Shown: positions 25,345 to 35,454 of the stretch, one piece after another
Position numbering within the stretch: the first letter of the stretch is position 1
How the letters are laid out: every line of letters starts with the position of its first letter
Assembly: GCF_016508255.1 (NCBI RefSeq)
Contig: NZ_JADVKT010000005.1
Coordinates: forward strand, 216,644 to 280,643
DNA: 64,000 nucleotides
DNA from: Acinetobacter calcoaceticus
Lineage (GTDB): Bacteria > Pseudomonadota > Gammaproteobacteria > Pseudomonadales > Moraxellaceae
Direction: 5' to 3'
The notes under the pieces: model-generated
Database searches by the model: none
What the model was told of the DNA's origin: nothing
Seen by the model: only the letters and a program-made list of their open reading frames with translations
Translations under genes and position numbers: made by a program

Positions 25345-26397
25345 ATGGGTTCATATATTCTCAAGCGACTTCTTTTAATCATCCCGACGTTATTTGTCAT
25401 TTTATTGATTAACTTTGTGGTTGTGCAAATTGCACCGGGTGGGCCAGTTGAACAAGCAATCCATCAGGCACAAAGTGGTGTAGGAATTGGCCGTGCATTA
25501 GGTTCAGAAACCTATTATCAGGGAGCACAAGGTTTAAGCCCTGAAATGGTTGAGCAAATTAAGGCACATTATGGCTTTGACCGTTCTGCACCAGAGCGTT
25601 TTCTTATAATGCTAAAAGGCTATTTAACTTTAGATTTTGGGCAAAGTTTTTTTAAAGATAAGCCAGTTATACAATTATTATGGGAAAAAATGCCTGTTTC
25701 TATTTCACTTGGACTAGTCAGCACTTTTCTGATTTATTTACTTTCTATTCCTCTGGGCATTAAAAAAGCAAGACAACAGGGCTCTTTGTTTGATCAGACC
25801 ACTTCTTTATTGCTTGTGGTGGGGTATGCCGTACCAAGTTTTGTGTTTGCGATATTGCTGGTTGTTTTTTTTGCAGGTGGCTCTTATTTGCATTGGTTTC
25901 CTTTGCAAAATCTTGTGTCAGATAATTTTAGCCAGCTTGGATTGGTGGGCAAGATTACAGACTATTTATGGCACCTGACATTGCCCTTAATTACCATGGT
26001 TTTAGGCGGTTTTGCGAGTTTAACGTACTTAACTAAATATTCATTTTTAGAAGAATTAAATAAACCTTATGTATTGGCTGCCTATGCGAAAGGTTTAAAT
26101 AGCCAGCAGGTCTTATATAAACATGTATTTCGTAATGCCATTTTAGTGGTATTGGCGGGGCTGCCAGAGGCTTTGGCAGGTATCTTTTTTGTTGGGAACC
26201 TTTTTGTAGAAATTATTTTCCATCTCGATGGAGTAGGGTTGTTGGGCTTTGAAGCAATTGTCCAGCGGGACTATCCTGTTATTTTTGGGGTTTTGTTTTT
26301 CTTTACTTTATTTAGTCTAATTTTACGTTTGATTTGCGATGTTCTGTACCAGTGGATTGATCCACGTATTCATTTTGATGCGCAAGGAGGCAAATAA
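25345..26397 (+). CDS. yejB: Peptide ABC transporter permease
   Basis: A 350-residue DppB/OppB-type inner-membrane permease with six hydrophobic segments. It has the N-terminal ILKRLLLIIPTLFVILLINFVVVQIAPGGP and the EAA-type cytoplasmic loop (AYAKGLNSQQVLYKHVFRNA, about residue 245). The insert between first helix and core (about residues 36-75) is typical of YejB. An AAGGA site precedes the ATG, and the gene overlaps yejE by one base. Confidence 0.9.
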   Translation: MGSYILKRLLLIIPTLFVILLINFVVVQIAPGGPVEQAIHQAQSGVGIGRALGSETYYQGAQGLSPEMVEQIKAHYGFDRSAPERFLIMLKGYLTLDFGQSFFKDKPVIQLLWEKMPVSISLGLVSTFLIYLLSIPLGIKKARQQGSLFDQTTSLLLVVGYAVPSFVFAILLVVFFAGGSYLHWFPLQNLVSDNFSQLGLVGKITDYLWHLTLPLITMVLGGFASLTYLTKYSFLEELNKPYVLAAYAKGLNSQQVLYKHVFRNAILVVLAGLPEALAGIFFVGNLFVEIIFHLDGVGLLGFEAIVQRDYPVIFGVLFFFTLFSLILRLICDVLYQWIDPRIHFDAQGGK

Positions 26398-27407
26398 TGT
26401 CTCTGATTACGCGAACAAGACTACAGCGGTTTCGGCAACATAAGTTGGGGTTTGCCAGTTTTATTTTATTTAGTCTAATTTTGGTTTTGTCATTAGCAGC
26501 CGAATTAATTGCTAACGATAAACCGTTATTGGTGAAATATGAAGATTCTTACTATTTGCCAGTAGTTAAGGCCTATCCTGAAACCACATTTGGTGGTGTG
26601 TTTGAAACAGAAACAGACTATAAAGACCCTGCAGTGCAAGAGTTGATTAATGCTAAAGGATGGGAGATCTGGCCACTCATTCGTTTTTCTTACCAAACTC
26701 CTAATTTAGATTTGGCCGTTCCTGTGCCATCGCCACCCTCTAAGCAAAACTGGTTGGGAACAGATGATCAGGGACGAGATGTTTTTGCCCGTATTCTCTA
26801 TGGCTTAAGAGTATCTTTACTTTTTGGTTTGGCATTAACCTTTTGTTCTGCTTTATTCGGCATTATTGTAGGAGCGATTCAAGGTTACTACGGTGGCTGG
26901 ATAGATTTATTGGGACAACGTTTGATTGAAGTCTGGAATGGCTTGCCCATGCTATTTATGGTGATGATTTTAGTCAGTATGTTTGTACCGAATGTCTATT
27001 GGCTATTTTTTATTATGTTGTTTTTTGGCTGGACATTCCTAGTTGGAATGGTCAGAGCTGAGTTTTTAAAAGCTCGTCAACTTGACTATGTTCGAGCGGC
27101 TCAAGCATTAGGGGTAACGGATCGCGTTATTATTTTTAAGCATATTTTACCAAATGCCATCAGTTCAAGCTTGTCACAATTACCATTTATTCTAACAACG
27201 AATATTAGCGCTTTAACTGCTCTTGATTTTCTGGGCTATGGATTGCCACCCGATGCCGCATCCTTAGGCGAGTTATTGCTACAGGGTAAAAATAATCTAG
27301 ATGCACCGTGGCTCGCACTTTCAGGCTTTTTTAGCTTGGCTATTGTTTTGTCATTATTAATCTATATTGGGGAGGCAGCTCGTGATGCATTTGACCCAAG
27401 AAAATAA
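26397..27407 (+). CDS. yejE: Peptide ABC transporter permease
   Basis: A 336-residue DppC/OppC-type permease. It shows the N-terminal helix (FASFILFSLILVLSLAAELIAND), a periplasmic region, then GTDDQGRDVFARILYGLRVSLLFG and the EAA loop DYVRAAQALGVTDRVIIFKHILPNA. It pairs with YejB to form the membrane channel. Its end overlaps yejF by 23 bases. Confidence 0.9.
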   Translation: MSLITRTRLQRFRQHKLGFASFILFSLILVLSLAAELIANDKPLLVKYEDSYYLPVVKAYPETTFGGVFETETDYKDPAVQELINAKGWEIWPLIRFSYQTPNLDLAVPVPSPPSKQNWLGTDDQGRDVFARILYGLRVSLLFGLALTFCSALFGIIVGAIQGYYGGWIDLLGQRLIEVWNGLPMLFMVMILVSMFVPNVYWLFFIMLFFGWTFLVGMVRAEFLKARQLDYVRAAQALGVTDRVIIFKHILPNAISSSLSQLPFILTTNISALTALDFLGYGLPPDAASLGELLLQGKNNLDAPWLALSGFFSLAIVLSLLIYIGEAARDAFDPRK

Positions 27408-28977
27408 TTCTAGTCTGATTTCTACTTTATTGAAGGTGGAAAATCTTTCAATTCAAACGCAAGACCAAAAGATTTTATTAGACGATCTTAATTTTGAACT
27501 GTCAGCTGGAGAAACACTCGCGATTGTGGGGGAAAGTGGTTCGGGTAAATCTATGAGCTGTTTGGCTATGATGGGGCTATTACCCGAAAACTTAAAATTA
27601 ATAGGACAGGTTTTTGTTGGTCCCAAAAATATTTTAGAAATGGATGAAAAAGCTCAATCTGTTGTTCGTGGTCGGCAAATCGCAATGATTTTTCAAGAGC
27701 CTGCTACCGTATTAAATCCATTGCATCGGGTTGAAAAGATTGTAGGAGAAAACCTTGTTTTATCAGGTTTTTCAAAAATTGAAGTTCGACAGCAAGTTGT
27801 TGCTTTGCTAACAGATGTAGGAATTAGTGAACCTGAAAAGATTTTAAAGCGCTATCCTCATGAGCTTTCAGGTGGCCAACGGCAACGTGTCATGATTGCG
27901 ATGACATTGGCACTGCAACCCAAAATTTTGATTGCCGATGAACCTACTACGGCACTTGATGTCATTTTACAGATTCAGATTTTAGAGCTATTAAAATCTT
28001 TACAAGCGAAATATGGGATGGCTCTTATTTTAATTAGCCATGACTTAAATGTAGTTCGTCAATATGCCGATGAGCTTGTAGTGCTGCAAAAAGGGCGTGT
28101 TGTTGAGCAAGGGGACCTTAAACAAATCTTTGCACATCCTAAAACAGCCTATACCAAGCAATTATTAGAACATGATTTTGGAAATGCAGCGCCGCTTGAA
28201 ATAGAAAATAATATTTTATTCGTTCATCAGCTCAGCGTGAAATTCCCGATTAGGAAAGGGATTTTGAACCGTATTCAGGGATATATTACGGCAATTGAGA
28301 ATTTAAGTTTAGAACTAGCTCAAGGTGAGTCACTTGGCATTGTGGGGGAAAGCGGTGCAGGTAAATCGTCTTTAGCCCTCGCGTTGGTCCGACTCATTAA
28401 AAGTGAAGGCCAGATTATTTTTTTAGGCCAAGATTTAAATCAATTACCTTCAAAAGTTTTACGATCTGCAAGGTCTAATTTCCAAATTGTGTTCCAAGAC
28501 CCATTTGGTAGTTTGAATCCGCGGATGACAGTGGGGCAGATTATTACTGAAGGCTTAAAAGTAAATGTCCTACCAGATGTACAAACTCAAGAGCGCCTTA
28601 AATCTGTTTTAGATAAGGTTGAGTTGAATATAGATTTTCAGCATCGTTACCCACATGAGCTTTCGGGAGGGCAACGTCAACGGGTAGCTCTAGCAAGGGC
28701 ATTGGTGGTTGAGCCTCAGCTTTTAATTTTAGATGAACCTACTTCCGCATTAGATCGGACTACACAAAAAGCCATTATCCAGTTATTAAAGCGCCTACAA
28801 CAGACCGAGCAGTTAAGCTATATTTTTATTAGTCATGATTTAAATATTGTTAAATCACTTTGCCATAAAGTTATGGTATTACGGCATGCAAAAGTTGTGG
28901 AATATCAGCTCACTGAGCAGTTATTTAATGACCCTAAAACTGAATATACCAAGCAATTAATTTCGGTAAGTCTTTAA
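27385..28977 (+). CDS. yejF: Peptide ABC transporter, duplicated ATPase
   Basis: A 530-residue protein with two ABC domains. The first has Walker A GESGSGKS, signature LSGGQRQRV and Walker B ILIADEPTTALD; the second has GESGAGKS, LSGGQRQRV and LLILDEPTSALD. Both are intact, so both sites could hydrolyse ATP. The ATG at 27385 is chosen because GGGGAGG lies about 10 bases upstream and it removes a polar extension. It is last in the yejABEF operon. Confidence 0.92.
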   Translation: MHLTQENNSSLISTLLKVENLSIQTQDQKILLDDLNFELSAGETLAIVGESGSGKSMSCLAMMGLLPENLKLIGQVFVGPKNILEMDEKAQSVVRGRQIAMIFQEPATVLNPLHRVEKIVGENLVLSGFSKIEVRQQVVALLTDVGISEPEKILKRYPHELSGGQRQRVMIAMTLALQPKILIADEPTTALDVILQIQILELLKSLQAKYGMALILISHDLNVVRQYADELVVLQKGRVVEQGDLKQIFAHPKTAYTKQLLEHDFGNAAPLEIENNILFVHQLSVKFPIRKGILNRIQGYITAIENLSLELAQGESLGIVGESGAGKSSLALALVRLIKSEGQIIFLGQDLNQLPSKVLRSARSNFQIVFQDPFGSLNPRMTVGQIITEGLKVNVLPDVQTQERLKSVLDKVELNIDFQHRYPHELSGGQRQRVALARALVVEPQLLILDEPTSALDRTTQKAIIQLLKRLQQTEQLSYIFISHDLNIVKSLCHKVMVLRHAKVVEYQLTEQLFNDPKTEYTKQLISVSL

Positions 28978-29097
28978 TTTATTTTAATAAAAATTTTTTT
29001 ATGAGCATAAATATTATTAAAGTTTTTAATGCAAAAAGTTGCAGTTTTTTATACTTTTTAAATTTGACATGTGCTATTGTCAGTTATCGATTTTCCC

Positions 29098-29141
29098 TTG
29101 ACATGACCTATAACTCATCTAAATTAGAGTAATTACTCTAA
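29098..29141 (+). promoter_or_regulatory. Promoter overlapped by a perfect 18-bp palindrome
   Basis: TTGACA (29098-29103) and TAAATT (29120-29125) are 16 bases apart. The palindrome TTAGAGTAATTACTCTAA (29124-29141) is perfect and starts inside the -10 element, the position of a classical repressor operator. TTGACATG also occurs 34 bases further upstream. No regulator gene is adjacent. Confidence 0.65.
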
Positions 29142-29161
29142 AATATTAAAAGAGGTTAACC

Positions 29162-30406
29162 ATGAGCCAGATTGCACAACCAATCACAATTCGAAATATC
29201 ACATTTAAAAACCGGATTATTAAAGGTGCAATGAGTGAGGCACTTGCAAATTATGAAGGTCAGCCAAATGACTTACATTTAGGCTTGTACGGTGCATGGG
29301 CTAAAGGTGGTTTAGGCTGTGCCATTACAGGGAATGTCATGGTCAATGTGGAAGCCAAAAACGAACCAGGTGTTGTGGTTATTGAAACTGAGCGTGACTT
29401 AGAGCGTTTAAAAAAATGGGCAGCGGTCGGTAAACAATATGGAATGGTACAACTGATTCAATTGTCTCACCCTGGTCGTCAGTGCCCAAAAGGACTAAAT
29501 AAAGAAACAGTCGCACCTTCGGCAGTTGCTTTTAGTCCTGCTTTAGCGACTATGTTTGGTACTCCACGTGCTCTTACACATGAAGAAATTCTGGATATTA
29601 TTAAACGCTTTGCGACGGCGGCTCGTGTTTGCGAAAAAGCGGGTTTTGAAGGGGTGCAATTACATGGCGCACATGGATATTTAATTAGCCAGTTTCTATC
29701 GCCATTAACCAACAAACGGACTGACCAATGGGGTGGTTCCGTTGAAAACCGTACCCGTTTCTTATTAGAAGTTTATAAAGCGGTACGTGAAGCAACCTCA
29801 GAGAACTTTATCATTTCGGTTAAACTCAATTCTGCCGATTTTCAGCGTGGTGGTATTAGCGAAGAAGATGTGATTTCAGTATTTAAAGCTATCGATGAGG
29901 CTGGTATTGATTTGATCGAAATTTCAGGTGGTTCTTACGAAGCACCAGCAATGGCAGGTGTTAAGGCTGATAAACGTAAAACTAGTACCATTGCTCGTGA
30001 AGCTTATTTCTTAGATTTTGCTGAAAAGATCCGCCAACATGTTAAATGTAAACTCATGGTAACAGGGGGATTCCGTACAGTAGAAGGCATGAATGCTGCT
30101 CTGGCAAGTGGTGCATGTGACTTTATTGGTATTGCTCGTCCACTTGCTGTTGAAACAGATTTAACGGACCGTTTAATCGCAGGCCAAGATGTTCGCTACG
30201 CAGTAAAACCAATTAAAACGGGTTTACCTTTTGTCGATAAAATGGCGATTATGGAAATCATTTGGTACGCAGCACAATTTAAAGCAATTGGGCAGGGTAA
30301 AAAGCCAAATCCAAAACTATCACCTTTAATTGTGTTTTTAAATTACGCCAAGGGCAATATTAAGGCTGTTGTTCAAGGGCGTGTGAATTCACGTAAGTCA
30401 GCATAA
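29162..30406 (+). CDS. NADH:flavin oxidoreductase (Old Yellow Enzyme family)
   Basis: A 414-residue FMN-dependent TIM-barrel enzyme. Family markers are ITFKNRIIKGAMSEALA near the N-terminus, QLSHPGRQ, the active-site region GFEGVQLHGAHGYLISQFLSPLTNKRTDQWGGS (with the His-x-x-His pair) and LMVTGGFRT for phosphate binding. Such enzymes reduce activated C=C bonds. It is a single gene with its own promoter and terminator. The physiological substrate is unknown; electrophile detoxification or fatty-acid/aromatic reduction are both possible. Confidence 0.88.
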   Translation: MSQIAQPITIRNITFKNRIIKGAMSEALANYEGQPNDLHLGLYGAWAKGGLGCAITGNVMVNVEAKNEPGVVVIETERDLERLKKWAAVGKQYGMVQLIQLSHPGRQCPKGLNKETVAPSAVAFSPALATMFGTPRALTHEEILDIIKRFATAARVCEKAGFEGVQLHGAHGYLISQFLSPLTNKRTDQWGGSVENRTRFLLEVYKAVREATSENFIISVKLNSADFQRGGISEEDVISVFKAIDEAGIDLIEISGGSYEAPAMAGVKADKRKTSTIAREAYFLDFAEKIRQHVKCKLMVTGGFRTVEGMNAALASGACDFIGIARPLAVETDLTDRLIAGQDVRYAVKPIKTGLPFVDKMAIMEIIWYAAQFKAIGQGKKPNPKLSPLIVFLNYAKGNIKAVVQGRVNSRKSA

Positions 30407-30412
30407 ATTTGA

Positions 30413-30441
30413 TGCTCCATTTCAACTGTTGAAATGGAGCA
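30413..30441. terminator. Bidirectional terminator
   Basis: TGCTCCATTTCAA and TTGAAATGGAGCA form a perfect 13-bp stem with a 3-base loop between the convergent oxidoreductase and TonB receptor genes, with T-rich flank. Confidence 0.85.
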
Positions 30442-30447
30442 TTTATT

Positions 30448-32562
30448 TTAGAACGTATAGCTCATACCCAATTGAACCGTACGTGATTCACCCGGATAGG
30501 CATATAAATTAAAAGCACTTTCATCATAAACTTTGTTAAAAATATTCTTCACATCTAAGTTAAGACGAAGTTTTGGTGTTGCCTGATAATAAGAAACTAG
30601 GTCTGTAACCGCATAGCCTTTCATAGTGTAGGTACTATTGGCTGTTTGACCTGCACGCTTATCAATATATTTTTGATTGATACCTAAACCTAAGCCTTGT
30701 AAAGGCCCATCCTGAAATTCATAAATATTTAAAAGGTTAAAGCTATTCTTTGGAATGTTGGCTAGAGCAGTTCCTTTTTGCAGGCTATTGTCTTTAGTCA
30801 CTTCTGCATCTGTATAGGCATATCCACCAATAATTTTCCAAGCAGGCGTAATTTGTCCTGCAATATTTAGCTCAACACCTTGGCTACGAACTTTACCTGC
30901 TGCCACTTTATAGGCTGAATCAACAGGATCTAGGGTTAAAACATTTTCCTTGTTGGCGTAAAAAATAGCGGAATCAATCGATAACATATTATCGATTGCT
31001 TGCCATTTAAAGCCTAACTCGTAAGCTAAGCCTTCTTCAGGGTCAAACCCTTCTCCATTACGGCTAGCACCAGTGTTTGGCTTAAAAGATTTTGCAGCAT
31101 TACTATAGATTGAAAGGTCATCGTTGGCTTTAAAGACTAAACCTAAACGTGGAATAAACGCATTGTGACTCGTATTCCAGTTCGAAGTATTTGGTAATAG
31201 GTTTTTATAATCATGTTCGTAATGTTCAAAACGTAAGCCTAATAACGCGCTTAAACGCTCACTTAAATCGACTTGGTCTTGTATAAAAAGGGCAGTTGTT
31301 TTTAAGTTTTCACGGTCATGTGTCGTCACACGGTTAAGCTCAGGCAGAGGCTGTCCTAAAACAGGGTCATAAATATTAATAGGATAACTACCGATATCTC
31401 CACTTGAACGGATGATGTATGATTTGTAATCATAGTTTTCATATTCAAGCCCAGTCACTAAGGTGTTTGCTAAACCTAAAAGCTGGAATTTACCTGTTAG
31501 GTTAATTTGAGCATCGGTATCTTGCCATTTTAATTCGCGGTAGTTGTAATTACGCCCTAGGGTTTCTCCGTCATTTTGAATACCATTTGCTTCTACTGCA
31601 TAGCCATGTAATTTGCCATTTAAATATTGCACACCAGCATTGAGCTTCCAGTCATTACCAAGGTCATGTTCAACTCGTAATTGAGTCATATTGTTATCAT
31701 TGTAGAGTCGGTTGCTGTATTTACCTGTTTCCCATAAATAGGTTTCTGGTGAACTATTAAAAGACTTCTGTGCAGGATAACGCGTATGCCCACGGTCAAG
31801 CGGATGTTGATTTCGTAAAATATCGGCTTCAAAAGTGACTTTAGTTGCATCAGTCGCTTGCCATTGAATGACTGGCGTAATTCCATAACGTTTGGATTCG
31901 ACATGGTCACGATAACTATCACCACCTTCTGCAATTACATTTAGGCGATAACCGATATTTTCTGCATTTGGAATGGTGCCTGTAGTGTCTACAGTGGTGC
32001 GGTATAAACCTTCACTGTTAAGCTGAGCACCTAAAGTTGTTTGTTGCTCAGACTTTGGTGTTTTTGAAATTAAGTTAAAAGTACCACCAGGATCACCACG
32101 GCCATATAAGCTTGAAGAGGGACCACGTAAAACGTCTACGCGTTCAATTGTATTGCTATCTGGCGCATTTGGATAACCACGGTTAATTGGGAATCCATTT
32201 CGATAAAACTCGCCACTGGTAAAGCCACGGACGTTAAAGCCCGTTAAACCTTGACCTCCAAAGTTATTAGCACGAGTAACTCCCCCAGCTAAATCAAGCG
32301 CTTCAATTAAGCGGGTTGCTCCAATATCTTCTATTGCTTTTTGGGTTACTACACTGACCGACTGAGGGGTATCTTTTAAGGCAATTTCACTGCGTGTTGC
32401 ACTACTCGAATTATCGACTTTATAGGTTTGGTCAGATGCCTGTTGGGCTTTAATTTTAATAGTTGCCAGAGTCGTTGAAGAGTTATCTGTTTCTGCAAAA
32501 GCAGTTGAGATACAACAGAGTTGAGCAATGCTGAGGGAGAGGAGACGAAGCTTAAGATCCAT
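30448..32562 (-). CDS. TonB-dependent siderophore receptor
   Basis: A 704-residue outer-membrane receptor with a signal peptide ending STAFA. The plug domain (about residues 45-165) contains LKDTPQSVSVVTQKAIEDIGATRLIEAL and IERVDVLRGPSSSLYGRGDPGGTFNLISKTP, typical of ferrichrome/pseudobactin-type receptors. The rest is a beta-barrel ending in the usual aromatic residue (GMSYTF). It would import a ferric siderophore using TonB energy. The ligand is not identifiable. It stands alone without biosynthetic genes, so use of a xenosiderophore is plausible. A Fur-like site lies upstream. Confidence 0.9.
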   Translation of the reverse strand: MDLKLRLLSLSIAQLCCISTAFAETDNSSTTLATIKIKAQQASDQTYKVDNSSSATRSEIALKDTPQSVSVVTQKAIEDIGATRLIEALDLAGGVTRANNFGGQGLTGFNVRGFTSGEFYRNGFPINRGYPNAPDSNTIERVDVLRGPSSSLYGRGDPGGTFNLISKTPKSEQQTTLGAQLNSEGLYRTTVDTTGTIPNAENIGYRLNVIAEGGDSYRDHVESKRYGITPVIQWQATDATKVTFEADILRNQHPLDRGHTRYPAQKSFNSSPETYLWETGKYSNRLYNDNNMTQLRVEHDLGNDWKLNAGVQYLNGKLHGYAVEANGIQNDGETLGRNYNYRELKWQDTDAQINLTGKFQLLGLANTLVTGLEYENYDYKSYIIRSSGDIGSYPINIYDPVLGQPLPELNRVTTHDRENLKTTALFIQDQVDLSERLSALLGLRFEHYEHDYKNLLPNTSNWNTSHNAFIPRLGLVFKANDDLSIYSNAAKSFKPNTGASRNGEGFDPEEGLAYELGFKWQAIDNMLSIDSAIFYANKENVLTLDPVDSAYKVAAGKVRSQGVELNIAGQITPAWKIIGGYAYTDAEVTKDNSLQKGTALANIPKNSFNLLNIYEFQDGPLQGLGLGINQKYIDKRAGQTANSTYTMKGYAVTDLVSYYQATPKLRLNLDVKNIFNKVYDESAFNLYAYPGESRTVQLGMSYTF

Positions 32563-32593
32563 TTAAAACCTTGTTGATAATAAATATCAGTAT

Positions 32594-32612
32594 GAAAATA
32601 AGAATTATTATA
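32594..32612 (-). promoter_or_regulatory. Possible Fur box of the TonB receptor
   Basis: AATAAGAATTATT (32597-32609) is an AT-rich dyad (AATAA-GAA-TTATT) resembling half of the Fur consensus, about 35 bases before the receptor start. It is a weak match; expected biology (iron repression) supports it. The remaining roughly 250 bases to the next gene are very AT-rich, with nothing else recognised. Confidence 0.45.
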
Positions 32613-32857
32613 GTGTAACTGTGTGTAAAAGGAATACAGAATCAGTGATAAATTTGCACAAGTGTATTTTATTAGGAAATATAAATTTTGAGAGTTAAAA
32701 ATATAAATCCTTAAATAACTCTAAATTTCAGTCTAAAATAGTTCGTTATATGCATAAACAATAGCTTTAAAATCAATTAAATATTTTATAGCTAATTTTT
32801 TTAAATTGTATTTTTTTAAGATCAGTTGGTTTTTATTTTTATCAAGGGGGAAGTCTA

Positions 32858-33445
32858 ATGTCTATGCTTGTCGGCATGGTTTTGTTGGTCATAATTATAT
32901 TGGTAATTTTAAGTATTTTAAAGAAAGGGGAAAGCAAAGACAGGAATGGAAAACGCAGCCCAATTAAGGGAAAACGTATCATTACCATGAATGAACAATC
33001 GACTTTTATAAAGCTAAGAGAAGCTTTGCCTGAACATATTATTTTGGCACAAGTTGCTTTTAGTGCTTTTATGACAGCACAAGGATATGCGACACGTAAT
33101 TTGTTTAATCGCAAAGTTGCTGATTTTGTTGTGTTAGATAGGGCATTTAATATTGTTGCTATTGTTGAGTTAGATGATTCTAGCCATAAGGGGAAAGAAA
33201 AAATTGATGCAGAACGAGATGCTTTAATTCGGGAAGCAGGTTTTAGAGTTGTACGTTATAAAAGAACACCAGACCTTGTACAAATACATACTGATTTCAA
33301 TGTTTCAAAAGTATCATTAAGCCAAGTTTCAATAGAGGCAGATTTAACAAAAACAAAGTTAGTTGCTGATGCAATAATTATTGAGAAAGATGATCCAAAT
33401 GTACAACTCACTCAACATTTTGATGAAGTAAAGTTGAAGCCTTGA
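32858..33445 (+). CDS. DUF2726 nuclease-fold protein with N-terminal membrane anchor
   Basis: A 195-residue protein. Residues 1-22 are a membrane segment (MLVGMVLLVIIILVILSIL). Then comes a DUF2726-like domain: LREALPEHIILAQVAFSAF, RKVADFVVLDRAFNIVAIVELDDSSH and ERDALIREAGFRVVRYK. The D-x-V...E-L-D-D pattern is that of restriction-endonuclease-like folds, so DNA or RNA cleavage is conceivable. Substrate and role are unknown. A strong AAGGGGGAA site precedes the start. It lies alone beside tRNA-Glu. Confidence 0.75.
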   Translation: MSMLVGMVLLVIIILVILSILKKGESKDRNGKRSPIKGKRIITMNEQSTFIKLREALPEHIILAQVAFSAFMTAQGYATRNLFNRKVADFVVLDRAFNIVAIVELDDSSHKGKEKIDAERDALIREAGFRVVRYKRTPDLVQIHTDFNVSKVSLSQVSIEADLTKTKLVADAIIIEKDDPNVQLTQHFDEVKLKP

Positions 33446-33529
33446 TTTTGAAAATAAAAAATTTATCTCATGGATGAAATTTGAAGTGAGATAAATAATT
33501 TAAAGAAATGATTCTTTATAGAAAGAATA

Positions 33530-33605
33530 TGGCGTCCCTACGGGGATTCGAACCCCGGTTACCGCCGTGAAAGGGCGATGTCCTAGGCCTCTAGACGATA
33601 GGGAC
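33530..33605 (-). tRNA. tRNA-Glu (UUC)
   Basis: On the minus strand the gene begins GTCCCTATCGTCTAGAGGCC, has the anticodon loop CTTTCAC (anticodon TTC), a T-arm with GGTTCGAATCC, and acceptor AGGGAC-G followed by an encoded CCA. It folds as a complete 76-nt cloverleaf. Confidence 0.97.
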
Positions 33606-33623
33606 GTTGAGGATGGCGGTATC

Positions 33624-34286
33624 TTAAGAAGCCGCCACCAAACTGTCAAGTAGGTAAGGAGACAGTTTGTTCAAAATATAGCAAAACAGTTCAGCAGTCT
33701 TCTGAGTATCGTATAAAGCGGAGTGTGCTTCTTTGCCATCGAAGTCAATTCCAGCTTGAATACAGGCTTTAGCAAGAACAGTTTGACCGAACATAACAGC
33801 ACTTAACGTCACAGTGTCCATGACTGAAAAACTATGAAATGGGTTCTGGTTTTTTGTGCTTGTACGTGCAATCGCTGCTTGAACAAAACCGAGATCAAAG
33901 TGAGCATTATGACCAACCAGCACTGCGTGAGTACAATGTTGCTGTTTACGAACGTCATTGACCGATTTAAAAATACGGCGTAATGCAGTCCGTTCATCTT
34001 CAGCCATTGCAATACGCATTGGATTGAATGGATCAATGCCAATAAAGTCTAGCGAACGGCGGTCGAGGTTAGCCCCTTCAAACGGGTTAATATGCGCATG
34101 AAATGCTGGACCAGGGACAAATTGTCCCTGAGCATCATACACAATTGGAATGCACGCGATTTCTAGCAATGCATCTGTCTGGGCATTAAAACCTGCCGTT
34201 TCAACGTCAACAACAACAGGTAAGAAGCCACGAAAACGTTGGCCAATGACCGGGACAGAGGTTTCTTGTGTCACACTTTTCTCCAT
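33624..34286 (-). CDS. rnt: Ribonuclease T
   Basis: A 220-residue DEDD-family 3'-5' exoribonuclease that matures tRNA and other small RNA ends. The Exo I motif is [20 protein letters not shown] (Asp and Glu), Exo II is [11 protein letters not shown], and Exo III is [15 protein letters not shown], completing the DEDDh set. It overlaps pyrC by 16 bases, so the two are probably coupled, and a tRNA gene follows immediately downstream on the same strand. Confidence 0.93.
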   Translation of the reverse strand: MEKSVTQETSVPVIGQRFRGFLPVVVDVETAGFNAQTDALLEIACIPIVYDAQGQFVPGPAFHAHINPFEGANLDRRSLDFIGIDPFNPMRIAMAEDERTALRRIFKSVNDVRKQQHCTHAVLVGHNAHFDLGFVQAAIARTSTKNQNPFHSFSVMDTVTLSAVMFGQTVLAKACIQAGIDFDGKEAHSALYDTQKTAELFCYILNKLSPYLLDSLVAAS

Positions 34287-35305
34287 TGCAGCGTTTTCCC
34301 GGCATGCAGCGGGATAATTTTTTGATCATCTAAATAATCAAAAGATTCTGGAACGAGGTTATCTTCTTTTACCAAAGTAATGGTAGAAGTATTACGTGGT
34401 AGGCCGTAGAAGTCTGCACCAAAGTGGCTAGCAAACCCTTCTAGGCGTTCTAATTTACCTACTTGGTCAAATGCTTGAGCATAAAGTTCAATTGCATTAG
34501 GTGCACTATAACAGCCTGCACAGCCGCACGCATTTTCTTTTGCATTTTGAGAGTGAGGTGCGCTGTCTGTACCCAAGAAAAATTTAGGATTACCGCTTGT
34601 TGCAACTTCAAGCAAAGTTGTCTGATGCGTTTGACGTTTTAAAATTGGTAGACAGTAAAAGTGGGGTTTAACTCCACCGACTAACATATCATTACGGTTA
34701 AATAATAAATGTTGTGGTGTGATTGTTGCAGCCACATTACGGTCTTGTTCTAAAACAAAGTGTGCAGCATCACTTGTCGTAATGTGTTCAAGCACGACTT
34801 TAAGTTTCGGAAATTGTTTTAATAACGGCGATAAAACTTCATCTAAGAAACGTTTTTCACGGTCAAAAATATCGACGTGATTATGAGTCACTTCACCATG
34901 AAGTAATAATGGAACTTGATGTGCTTCTAATTGCTCAATCACTGCATAAACTTTACGAATGTCACTTACACCGTTATCGGAGTTAGTGGTAGCACCTGCT
35001 GGGTAAAGTTTAATTGCATTTACATGCGCAGATTCTTTAATTTTACGAACTTCGTCCGGTGAAGTGAAGTCAGTAAAATAAAGCACCATACGTGGGTCAA
35101 AATTGAGACCTTCTGGAACATGAGCAAGAATACGTTCGCGGTAAGCTAAGGCTTCTTCCACCGTCTTAACAGGCGGAACAAGGTTCGGCATACAAATCGC
35201 GCGGGCAAATTGTTTAGCCAAATCAGGTACGGTACGTTTTAATGCTAAACCATCACGTAAATGTGCATGCCAATCATCTGGCTGGAGCAGGGTAATAGAG
35301 TCCAA
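34271..35305 (-). CDS. pyrC: Dihydroorotase
   Basis: A 344-residue class II dihydroorotase, catalysing ring closure of carbamoyl-aspartate in pyrimidine synthesis. Metal-ligand motifs are present: [10 protein letters not shown] (HxH), the KLYPAGAT lysine (about residue 98) that becomes carboxylated, LLLHGEVT and VVLEHITT histidines, and the LGTDSAPH aspartate (about residue 247). Length and motifs fit E. coli PyrC. It overlaps rnt. Confidence 0.95.
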   Translation of the reverse strand: MDSITLLQPDDWHAHLRDGLALKRTVPDLAKQFARAICMPNLVPPVKTVEEALAYRERILAHVPEGLNFDPRMVLYFTDFTSPDEVRKIKESAHVNAIKLYPAGATTNSDNGVSDIRKVYAVIEQLEAHQVPLLLHGEVTHNHVDIFDREKRFLDEVLSPLLKQFPKLKVVLEHITTSDAAHFVLEQDRNVAATITPQHLLFNRNDMLVGGVKPHFYCLPILKRQTHQTTLLEVATSGNPKFFLGTDSAPHSQNAKENACGCAGCYSAPNAIELYAQAFDQVGKLERLEGFASHFGADFYGLPRNTSTITLVKEDNLVPESFDYLDDQKIIPLHAGKTLQWRKV

Positions 35306-35454
35306 GGCAGTTCAAACTTCGAAATAAAACAAATGATAATCGATAAAGTGTGAAAATGGTAACGAGAATTACGGACAAATGGCAAAATAAAGCCAATAGG
35401 GCATTAAAAAATAATGTTATATTTTGTTAATATGTAGTATGTAGGAATCGGGTA

